14,374 nt of DNA. Source: Willaertia magna. Its lineage: Eukaryota; Heterolobosea; Eutetramitea; Acrasida; Naegleriidae. The notes below the pieces were generated by a model, which was given only the letters and a program-made list of their open reading frames with translations, was not told the DNA's origin and searched no databases. A program made the position numbers and the translations under genes. This document shows positions 7,144 to 14,374 of this stretch, piece by piece. How positions within the stretch are numbered: position 1 is the first letter of the stretch; the number at the start of each line of letters is the position of its first letter. The DNA is taken from the NCBI GenBank assembly GCA_902984215.1, contig CADWAF010000299.1, positions 1-14,374 of the forward strand, written 5' to 3'.

Positions 7144-10100
7144 TTATTCAAAAAACTTTTTCAATCTTTGCCTTAATGCAACATTACTACACTTCTCCAA
7201 CTCATTATTAAAGAACTGTAAAAATTTCTGTTTTGATCTAATAATTGGAGATTCCAAGTGATGATGTCCACTACTTGTTGAAGAAGAAGTTGTGCCTAAA
7301 GTAGAACCACTAATGCCACTACCAGCACTACCACTACCACCACTTGCAGCAGTAGTAGGAGTATATAAAATATGAAAGATATGTTGAAATAAATAAAAGA
7401 TTTGTTCAATCATTTCATCTTCACTATTATTACTATTCATATAACCTTCTTCAATTTGTTGAAATAAAGGACTTAATAAAGTAGCATATTTACGTTTCTT
7501 TGTTGGTCTAATTTCTAAAGAAACTTCCCATTCCATTGTAAAAAATAATTTAATAATTGAAATAAAACATAATTCTAAAATTTGATTAACTTTTTCACTA
7601 GTTGCAGCACCGCTATGTGTTGTACTACTACTACCACTTGAATTTGTTTGTAAATGATGTACAAATGGACCAATTATTCTACAAATAAAGTAGAATTGTT
7701 CTCTAGTTTCTAATTTATGTTTTGTAGTTTCTGAAAATTGTTTTAAAACTTTCTTTAAACTTGTAAATGATTCAAATGAAGAACAATGTAAAAATGTATG
7801 TAATATACATAACATACATTCTGCTGGTGTTTTAATTATTGTTTGTTTTTCATGTGTATTATCTAAATCATTTACAAGTAATAAATATGGATTTTTAATT
7901 AAAAAATTACTTGCATTACTAAAAACGAAACTACCAACTTCCTTTTGTGGTAATGAAGCTAATATTAAACCAACAGTATATGAATTTTTAAATAATTGTG
8001 CAGTTGGTAATACATCAATATTATGTATTACACAATCAATTAATTTGTTTACAATTTCTTTTAAATTTAATGGAAGTGACATTATCTCAACCACATAAAC
8101 ATTTAATCTCATCTCAAAAGTTGTTGGAAATTCATAAAATACATGTTTTGGTGTAATATAGTTATGATTAGCTCTAGAATCTTGTATTGTTGGTAATACT
8201 TCAGTAATGTAGGTAACTAACTTTAAGAAATAGGTATGATCAAATATATGTTTCTCTGGATGTGGTGATTGACTAACAATACCACTACTCGTTCCCACAT
8301 TGGTATTTGGTGAAATGGATAGTGGATGGCCACTACCACTAGGTACAGTCATTGTTGTTGTTGTACCTGTTGTTGTAGTAGTATTCTCTTTTGGAATAAA
8401 ATATTCTTGTGCTTCATTTGTAAATTTTACATTTAATTCATCAAAATTATAATTTTTAAATTTGTGTAATAATTGAAATAATTTCATTTTAATATCAGCA
8501 TTAACTTCTGGATGAAAATATAAAAGTAATTCTCTTACAAAAGTAACTAAACATTCATGATAAGCAAATAAATTACCATATTTATCTAAAATATGTGATA
8601 ATGCTTCAAATTCATTTAATTCAACTAATCTTCTACATAATAAATCTAAAATTGGTATCATTCTTAAACAAACATTACCATAATAACATGGTTTAGAATG
8701 TAATTCAATATTTTCATTAACTGTTGTAATACCAAATGTTTCTGGATAAATTTGATGATAAATTAAATGTTTTTCATAATAATCTTCTTCTTCAAAATGA
8801 TTTGGATTAACTTTTAAACTTAAAAAGAATTCAACACGATCTAAAAATCTATTATCTTTTGTTAATAAATATGTAATTAATGAAATGGCATGTGTATGTT
8901 CAAAATAGTGATGACTACTGCCACTACTTGTACCATCTCTACCTGTAGTTGTTGTATTGCCACTTGAAGATTGTGTGGTTGTAGTTGTATTGCCAGAGCC
9001 ACTGCCACTACCGCCAACACCACCACTTGTAATATTAACTGAAGTAGATTTTGCACGATCCATTAAAGCTAAAATAATAGTTTCCAATGGGACTAATTCC
9101 CAAGTCCAAATAAAACTAGAAAGTAAATCAGCTACCTTTTGTATTTGTAAATAAATATCTTCTTCAACTTTATCAGATAAATAAATATCTAAAATATAAT
9201 TAACAAGTCTATAAATTTGATTATTATATTCTTTAGGTGAAATTAAAATTAATAATAATTTTTTAAAAAAGGAAATATATTCATCTTTTAAATCTTCCTT
9301 TTTAAATAAAAAATTCCAAACGGCACATAATAAATATTTTAAATGTTCTTCTGATTGTAATTCAGCTAAATTTGGAGCTTGTCCTCCCGCCTTTTTCGTT
9401 TGAATATATAATTCTAATTTCTTTTCAGTTAATTCAACAAATTCTTTTTTAATATTACCTAATTCCATTTCAAAAGGTAATTGTTGTGCTGATTTACCAA
9501 AAGAGGATATACGATCACTAAAATATTTTTTAATAAAATCTGGATATAATCTATATCTTGAATGAGCCATTGCGAATTCTTCAACTGTTGATAAACATGT
9601 TTTTAAAATATTGGATAGAACTGATTTAGCCTTTTCAATTTGTGTACTTCTAGAGATACATGCTAATTTTAATGTTCTAGTTGCTGAAAATGTTAAAATA
9701 CGTTTAATTGTTTCACTGAATTCATTATTTGTTAATGCTTGTAAAGTTTTATCTAAAAAATTACAAAGTTTTGAAATATCATTAACTAAATATAATAAAG
9801 TTTTTAACATAAAATTTTCTAATGTTAAATATAAACGATGTGGTGGAAATTTTTGATAACCTAAACTTGAATAAAGTATACCAACATCTCTTGTAAATAA
9901 TGGTATTGAATTAACTAATTTTTCTACACCATAATATTTAAAGAATCTAACTAATCTATAATTTAATAATTCTGAAACAATAAATTGTATAACATGTCTA
10001 GATTGTGATAATTCTAAAAATTGTTTTAATTTGTTACTCATAAAGGAAGGTGAACAATAAGCAATTCTAGCAATTAATTCAATAATAGATGGTGGTAAAT

Positions 10101-12711
10101 GTTGATCTAACTTTGTTGGTTGATTTTGTTGTCCTGTGGCAGTAGCCCCACTACTTGTAGTACTTCCTTGAGTATTAGAAGTGTTTGTTGTGGAAGATGT
10201 GGTTGAAGCAGTATCTGTTGGTGTTGTTGGAATGAAAAACTCAAATAAAGCTTCAAATAATCTACATCTGGCATGTACAGATAAAACTAAAATAAAATTA
10301 ATGGATAATGGTTTTCTCTTTCCAACATATTTTAAAACATTTGATTTTATAATACAACCTGAATTTGGTAAAATTAATGAATTAATACTTGTTATATTTT
10401 TTAATAAATTTGGTATATTTAAATTATTACTTATATTATTTGTTGTAATGTTAGTTAAAATATTTGAAGTTAAAATTTCAAAATTATTTGGTGAAGTTTT
10501 TAAAAAATTAATAATAGCTTCAGCAATTGGTTTTGTTAAAAAACTAGATAATAAAAATATATTTTTTAAACCCAATTCATCTAAAGTATAAAAATCTAAA
10601 CCGTTTTGATGGTTACTCCACCAATTTTCAACAGTTTTATCATTATATAAATCAACAAAATTTTCATTAACACCAAATGATTTAATACGATTAATAACAA
10701 ACATTGTATGATAATGAACTAATTCTTCTTCAAGAGGTAACCATTGTGTATATTTTTTATATCTTATATCATTAATTAATCTAACTAATTCTCTAGCAAA
10801 TAAAGGATCCATTTCAAATACACTTTTTTGTGACATTAAAGGTAATACTTGTAAAATTAACCAAATTACAAAATGATCTTTCATATGATCACCATATAAT
10901 TCTAAACATTTCTTAATACTTAATATTTGATCTGTACGATGTGTTGTAGAATCAGCTACTTCATCTTCACCTACAAATAATACTTTAATATTCATTGTTG
11001 ATCTTCTTTGTATTAAATAATATAATTGGTTAGCAAATAATATCCATTTACCAATAATTCCTTTAGATACATCTGTAAACATGGATTGTTGTTGATAAGG
11101 ATACATTTCCTTTTCATCTAATAATTGAATTAATCTTAAAATTACTGATTCATGTAACATTTCAGTTGTAAAATTACTTGTAAATTTCTTTTTACCGCTA
11201 CTGCCACTACTGCCAGTCGTTGGTACATTCCCGCCAATTACGTTACTACCAATTGGACCAGTCACGTTACCAACAACGTTACCACCACCACTAACACCAA
11301 TATTTGCATTCGTATTCTTTTCTTCATGCGCTTTCAACTTCTTTTCCTGTAATAAAAAGTACTCAAAGGCTTCAGGTGAAATATATTGTGAAAGCGCACT
11401 AACCAAACGTTGTACCCTTTTAATCCATTCCGTACTAGATTTCTTTGGAGATGCCGCTCCAAACTTAAAATAAACATCACTATCAGAACTAGATAAAAAC
11501 TGCATAATATGATGATATTGTAGTGCCGATAGGTATTGTACAAAAACTAATGCTTTACAATCTTCACCTTCAAAACTTAACATTCTTTTAAGTTTATTTC
11601 TTTTAATTTTAATATCTTGAATAACAGTTACTGGGAATTGTATATTTATATATTCATTTGTTAAATCACACATTAAATTCATTAATTTATAGAAAGGTAT
11701 AATACTTGTTATTGTAAACATTAAATCATTAATTATAATTTTTAATTCATTATTATTTTCAAATTTACATTTCTTTGTAGTGTTATTACTACACATAAAT
11801 ACACTTAAAACTTTAAATAAAATTGTAATATTTTCTAATGAAATTAAATCATTAAATTTTAATAAATTATTTAAAAAATTAAAATAGGATTTACATATTT
11901 CTACTTGATAATCTAAATTATTATTTTGTAAATTATTTTGATCATTTCCTTTTGGTAATTCTTTCATTTTATTTAATAATTCAATTAAAATAAAATTTGC
12001 AGTTTCATTTGGACTGTTACGGATATAACCATTTAAAATTAATTCACGTAAAAATGTATAAATTATATCCATTTCATTTACTTGTTTTATAATTTGTTGT
12101 TTATTGTCAATTATTGATGTTGTAACTGTTGTAAAATCTAAATTATTTTGTAAATTTAAAGAAATTGTTGGATATGAAAATTTAAAATTATTTAAACTTC
12201 CATTTTGTAAATTATTTTGTAAATTATTATTATTAAATTGATTATTATTAAAACTTCTATTTTGTAAATTATTTTGTAAAGTATTATTATAAATATCATC
12301 AAAATAAAAAGAAGAACAAAAAGATAAATGTTGTGGTTGATATAAAATTGAATTAAAAAATAAAGAAAGAAAATTTGGTAAAAAATTTGTTAAATCAACT
12401 TGTTGTTCATATTTTAAATAATCAATTAATTGTTGAAATGAATTAAAATTTTCAAAAAATGAAGAAAAAGGTGAAGAAGAAGAAAAGGGATAATGAGAAT
12501 AATTCTTTCCGAAAAAATCTCTTGTTGAATTGGTGAAAGTAGTTGTTGTCGGATTGTCATGATAATGATCGAAAAGGCTAGAAGAAGAAGACTGGAAAGA
12601 AGAGGAAGGATTATTATTGTTTGGATTGTTATTGTTGGGCGTATGATGTTGAAGTGTAATGGTATTGTCGAGAGTGTTTTGGATTAAATAGAGAAGAAAG
12701 GGAGAAATCAT
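7144..12711 (-). CDS. MED23: Mediator complex subunit 23 (MED23)
   Basis: This is a large scaffold subunit of the Mediator tail/middle that links transcription factors to RNA polymerase II in the nucleus. The single open frame gives 1855 residues from an ATG at 12711, against about 1370 in animals. Several blocks align with animal MED23 in order: KPLSINFILVLSVHAR near residue 800, YHQIYPETFG then YYGNVCLRMIPILDL near 1340, EFP followed by LNVYVVEIMSLPLNLKEIV near 1530, VGLILASLPQ soon after, and CRIIGPFVHHLQ near 1675. The extra length comes from low-complexity insertions: Asn/Gln-rich near 137-170, Gly/Asn/Val-rich near 464-507, and Thr/Ser/Gly-rich near 829-864, 1226-1263, 1443-1480, 1688-1703 and 1788-1814. 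No intron is evident. The first 200 residues are rich in Asn, Ser, Thr and Phe and are not obviously conserved, so a later start cannot be ruled out. The gene is divergent from the F-box gene, 235 bp apart. Confidence 0.92.
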   Translation of the reverse strand: MISPFLLYLIQNTLDNTITLQHHTPNNNNPNNNNPSSSFQSSSSSLFDHYHDNPTTTTFTNSTRDFFGKNYSHYPFSSSSPFSSFFENFNSFQQLIDYLKYEQQVDLTNFLPNFLSLFFNSILYQPQHLSFCSSFYFDDIYNNTLQNNLQNRSFNNNQFNNNNLQNNLQNGSLNNFKFSYPTISLNLQNNLDFTTVTTSIIDNKQQIIKQVNEMDIIYTFLRELILNGYIRNSPNETANFILIELLNKMKELPKGNDQNNLQNNNLDYQVEICKSYFNFLNNLLKFNDLISLENITILFKVLSVFMCSNNTTKKCKFENNNELKIIINDLMFTITSIIPFYKLMNLMCDLTNEYINIQFPVTVIQDIKIKRNKLKRMLSFEGEDCKALVFVQYLSALQYHHIMQFLSSSDSDVYFKFGAASPKKSSTEWIKRVQRLVSALSQYISPEAFEYFLLQEKKLKAHEEKNTNANIGVSGGGNVVGNVTGPIGSNVIGGNVPTTGSSGSSGKKKFTSNFTTEMLHESVILRLIQLLDEKEMYPYQQQSMFTDVSKGIIGKWILFANQLYYLIQRRSTMNIKVLFVGEDEVADSTTHRTDQILSIKKCLELYGDHMKDHFVIWLILQVLPLMSQKSVFEMDPLFARELVRLINDIRYKKYTQWLPLEEELVHYHTMFVINRIKSFGVNENFVDLYNDKTVENWWSNHQNGLDFYTLDELGLKNIFLLSSFLTKPIAEAIINFLKTSPNNFEILTSNILTNITTNNISNNLNIPNLLKNITSINSLILPNSGCIIKSNVLKYVGKRKPLSINFILVLSVHARCRLFEALFEFFIPTTPTDTASTTSSTTNTSNTQGSTTSSGATATGQQNQPTKLDQHLPPSIIELIARIAYCSPSFMSNKLKQFLELSQSRHVIQFIVSELLNYRLVRFFKYYGVEKLVNSIPLFTRDVGILYSSLGYQKFPPHRLYLTLENFMLKTLLYLVNDISKLCNFLDKTLQALTNNEFSETIKRILTFSATRTLKLACISRSTQIEKAKSVLSNILKTCLSTVEEFAMAHSRYRLYPDFIKKYFSDRISSFGKSAQQLPFEMELGNIKKEFVELTEKKLELYIQTKKAGGQAPNLAELQSEEHLKYLLCAVWNFLFKKEDLKDEYISFFKKLLLILISPKEYNNQIYRLVNYILDIYLSDKVEEDIYLQIQKVADLLSSFIWTWELVPLETIILALMDRAKSTSVNITSGGVGGSGSGSGNTTTTTQSSSGNTTTTGRDGTSSGSSHHYFEHTHAISLITYLLTKDNRFLDRVEFFLSLKVNPNHFEEEDYYEKHLIYHQIYPETFGITTVNENIELHSKPCYYGNVCLRMIPILDLLCRRLVELNEFEALSHILDKYGNLFAYHECLVTFVRELLLYFHPEVNADIKMKLFQLLHKFKNYNFDELNVKFTNEAQEYFIPKENTTTTTGTTTTMTVPSGSGHPLSISPNTNVGTSSGIVSQSPHPEKHIFDHTYFLKLVTYITEVLPTIQDSRANHNYITPKHVFYEFPTTFEMRLNVYVVEIMSLPLNLKEIVNKLIDCVIHNIDVLPTAQLFKNSYTVGLILASLPQKEVGSFVFSNASNFLIKNPYLLLVNDLDNTHEKQTIIKTPAECMLCILHTFLHCSSFESFTSLKKVLKQFSETTKHKLETREQFYFICRIIGPFVHHLQTNSSGSSSTTHSGAATSEKVNQILELCFISIIKLFFTMEWEVSLEIRPTKKRKYATLLSPLFQQIEEGYMNSNNSEDEMIEQIFYLFQHIFHILYTPTTAASGGSGSAGSGISGSTLGTTSSSTSSGHHHLESPIIRSKQKFLQFFNNELEKCSNVALRQRLKKFFE
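12203..12284 (-). repeat. dispersed TTTTGTAAATTA repeats encoding LQNN units in MED23
   Basis: Two pairs of near-identical 13-bp units (around 12203-12228 and 12259-12284) encode LQNNLQN. Further single units occur near 11927 and 12146. They expand an Asn/Gln-rich N-terminal stretch of MED23 by slippage or duplication. Confidence 0.75.
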
Positions 12712-12946
12712 TTTTTTTTTTAATTTTTTTGTTTTTTTTTAATTTTTTGTTATCAAATTTCAAGCAAAGCAAGGCTAAAAAAAATTTTACAGCACAACTA
12801 ATTCCCGAGAAGTCTCACATCTCGGTTTTCGGACTATTTCAAAAATTTATTTTGTTCACCACTCGTTAAAAAGAATCCATTTTTTTGTGTGAAATAACAT
12901 TGCGGGTCTTTTATTCTTAATAAATCTTTATTTTTGTGTGAAAAAA
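12712..12946. promoter_or_regulatory. divergent promoter region between MED23 and the F-box gene
   Basis: These 235 bp must contain the 5' signals of both divergent genes. Long A/T homopolymers (T runs near 12712-12750) border the MED23 start. A 5S-derived fragment occupies 12784-12825. A 13-bp direct repeat, TTTTTGTGTGAAA, occurs at 12882-12894 and 12931-12943, the second copy just 3 bp before the F-box ATG. Confidence 0.5.
12784..12825 (-). pseudogene. 5'-truncated 5S rRNA fragment (3' end only)
   Basis: The minus strand reads ACCGAGATGTGAGACTTCTC then GGGAATTAGTTGTGCTGTA followed by a run of eight T (12777-12784). Over 40 aligned bases it matches the 5S locus at 4406-4468, with its tail restored to order, at about 33. 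It covers only the box C region to the 3' end. The box A region and the 5' half are missing, so it is not a functional 5S gene. Confidence 0.75.
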
Positions 12947-14002
12947 ATGAAAAGAACGATTGAAAATGTTTTGTACATTGACAATATTCCGTTAGATAAG
13001 AAAGTAAAACTATTTAATCGATTAGAATTATCGTTAATGAAAATATTTGAAAATGATAAAAAAGAATTGGAAAAAGAAAATATTTCATTATCTTATTATG
13101 GATATTTAGAATGTTTAAATTATTTATTAAATTATAGAAATAGTAATAATTTTAAAAATTTAAATATTGATATTTTATTAATTATTTCAAGTTTTTTAAG
13201 TTTAAAAAATAATTTTACATTATTATTTATTTGTAAAAACTGGTTTGAAAAACTTTATAATTGTGAATATTTTTGGAAAGAATTGGGATATCAATTTGAC
13301 ATTGAATATTATGACAAAGTTACAATAGAAAATTTACGTAATTTTATTTTATTAAAATATAAATATTATAACTATTTTAAAAATGAAAAAAGAAGTTATG
13401 CAAGCACTTCACTTGAAGGGGAAGAAATCACGAGTAATGAAAAATATGAAATTGGCATTTCATTAATTGATGATTTATATTTTAAAGGAGACATTTGTTT
13501 TGATAGTGCAGTATATCGTTACAAAGGAGAAACTCTTTTTACTTGGGATTGTAATATTAATGGTGTGTATTTTGAGTCAATCACTTTACAATATTTCTTT
13601 TTTAAATTAATAATTGATACTGATTGTGAAGCATTTAATTGTAACAGAGGATCATTATTTAAATTATATATTTCTAATGAATCGTTTTCCTATGGAAATG
13701 AAGGTAAATGTTTAGTAGAAATTGAACATGAAACTGAAACAGATTACAAAACTAATTTAAATCTTTTACAAGAACTTTTAGTCAACTGGTTAAAATTATA
13801 TACCATTGACAATAACAAAGAAATTGAAAGAGAATTAACAAAATTCACGTGGTTAAAAGGGTTTTTTAATGAACTTCCAAAAGAAATTGAATGGAATGAA
13901 TTATTTGAAGCTTTTCCCTTTCCAAAGAAAAAGTTGGAAGAAGAAAGTGATGAAGAAAGTGAAGAAGAAAGTAGCCAAGAGGAAGAAGAAGATGAGGAAT
14001 AA
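12947..14002 (+). CDS. F-box protein with acidic C-terminal tail
   Basis: This 351-residue protein is probably the substrate-receptor subunit of an SCF ubiquitin ligase. An F-box-like segment spans about residues 72-113: a NIDILLIISSFLSL helix, a central FICKNWFEKL block and a closing FWKELG, matching the F-box pattern of Ile/Leu-rich helix, Cys-x-x-Trp and terminal Trp. No WD40, LRR or Kelch repeats are seen after it. The central part is rich in aromatic residues (for example around FTWDCN) and not recognised. The last 25 or so residues are Glu/Asp/Ser-rich and would be strongly acidic. An upstream in-frame GTG at 12938 is open, but a eukaryotic start at the ATG 12947 is preferred. No introns are apparent. 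The gene is divergent from MED23. Confidence 0.72.
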   Translation: MKRTIENVLYIDNIPLDKKVKLFNRLELSLMKIFENDKKELEKENISLSYYGYLECLNYLLNYRNSNNFKNLNIDILLIISSFLSLKNNFTLLFICKNWFEKLYNCEYFWKELGYQFDIEYYDKVTIENLRNFILLKYKYYNYFKNEKRSYASTSLEGEEITSNEKYEIGISLIDDLYFKGDICFDSAVYRYKGETLFTWDCNINGVYFESITLQYFFFKLIIDTDCEAFNCNRGSLFKLYISNESFSYGNEGKCLVEIEHETETDYKTNLNLLQELLVNWLKLYTIDNNKEIERELTKFTWLKGFFNELPKEIEWNELFEAFPFPKKKLEEESDEESEEESSQEEEEDEE

Positions 14003-14079
14003 AGCTTTTAATAATAATTGTCAAGTTAAACTTGTTCTTATGGTGAATGAACCTATTAAAAGTGTCAAAAATAATAATT

Positions 14080-14108
14080 CTACAGCACCACGCATTCCCG
14101 GGAGGACT
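14080..14108 (-). pseudogene. short 5S rRNA 3'-end fragment
   Basis: The minus strand reads AGTCCTCCCGGGAATGCG then TGGTGCTGTAG, matching the 3' end of eukaryotic 5S rRNA, and agrees with the inverted tail at 4406 in about 23 of 30 bases. A run of five T follows (14067-14071). Nothing 5S-like precedes it, only A/T-rich sequence. It lies in the 162-bp gap between the F-box gene and the next start. Confidence 0.65.
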
Positions 14109-14164
14109 AAAAAAAATCCGTTAAAATTAATGAAAAAAAAAATTAAAAAAATTATCAAAAAAAA

Positions 14165-14374
14165 ATGAATCCCGATGACGATCACTTTCTTCTATTAGGA
14201 GCAGCAGAAGAAGAAAATTTCATTCTCGCCCAACAAATAGATGACACACCAATTCATCATCCCCTAAATGATGATATTATACCTTCTTCCACCCATCATC
14301 ATCATTCCACTCTCTTTACCCATCCATTCCAAAACCTTTCTTCTTCATCTTCTTCTTCTCAATTTATTAATAAC
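14165..14374 (+). CDS. 5' part of an unidentified His/Ser-rich protein, cut by the window end
   Basis: An ATG at 14165 opens 70 codons without a stop to the last base of the window. The product starts MNPDDDHFLLLGAAEEENF, continues with an Asp/His-rich part including four His in a row, then a run of seven Ser. No domain is visible. The style (an acidic start, a poly-His run, then Ser/Asn) resembles the N-terminus of the Zn2Cys6 protein in this window, so a second regulator of that sort is possible, but this is a guess from composition. A 5S-derived fragment sits 56 bp upstream. Confidence 0.6.
   Translation, partial: MNPDDDHFLLLGAAEEENFILAQQIDDTPIHHPLNDDIIPSSTHHHHSTLFTHPFQNLSSSSSSSQFINN

Noticed and set aside
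8957..10591. Several plus-strand open frames inside MED23
   Set aside because: They are shadows of the conserved minus-strand MED23 frame. The Pro/Leu-rich one mirrors the Gly/Ser/Thr repeats.
13869..14168. Lys-rich open frame overlapping the end of the F-box gene
   Set aside because: It is a frame-shifted reading of the acidic GAA-rich tail and of A-rich intergenic DNA that contains the 5S fragment.
1..14374. CRISPR arrays, tRNA genes, transposase or reverse-transcriptase genes
   Set aside because: I saw no regularly spaced repeats, no tRNA-like B box in a suitable context and no mobile-element protein on either strand by eye.

Overview
The window is nuclear DNA from an AT-rich unicellular eukaryote. 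The coding regions are intron-poor. One gene has short introns (51-68 nt) that start with GTAAGT and end with AG. Proteins carry runs of Asn, Thr, Ser, Gly and His. The gene set is eukaryotic: the Mediator subunit MED23, an F-box protein, a WW-domain protein, an ABCB transporter and an SCP2-type thiolase. The standard genetic code fits, with TAA at every visible stop except one TGA. A free-living amoeboflagellate of the Naegleria (heterolobosean) type is the best fit. Composition, tiny introns, chromosomal dispersed 5S rRNA sequence and a Zn2Cys6 protein outside fungi all agree with this, but the assignment is an inference. A dictyostelid is less likely.

Layout from left to right: (1) 22-2161, minus strand: a five-exon ABCB-type half-transporter with four short introns, one of which is in frame and easy to miss. 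(2) 2527-4089, minus: a protein with a Zn(II)2Cys6 binuclear cluster, probably a transcription factor. (3) 4406-4539: a 5S rRNA gene whose last quarter is inverted in place. (4) 4692-4898, plus: a 68-residue protein made of one WW domain and a C-terminal CaaX-like box. (5) 4996-5463, plus: a barstar-family protein, a family best known from bacteria. (6) 5508-6743, minus: an SCP2-type thiolase, convergent with the barstar gene at 44 bp. (7) 7144-12711, minus: a large MED23 with several low-complexity insertions. (8) 12947-14002, plus: an F-box protein with an acidic tail, divergent from MED23. (9) 14165 to the end, plus: the 5' part of an unidentified His/Ser-rich protein.

The genes do not form one pathway. 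They are ordinary, separately promoted eukaryotic genes packed tightly, with intergenic gaps of 44 to about 600 bp. The most unusual signal lies between them. Sequence related to the 3' end of 5S rRNA occurs three times in about 10 kb (4406-4436, 12784-12825, 14080-14108), each time in a 5' upstream region. One copy is the flipped tail of an otherwise near-complete 5S gene, and the other two lack the 5' part of 5S. The other points worth checking are the eukaryotic barstar homologue, the miniature WW-CaaX protein and the hidden 51-nt intron.
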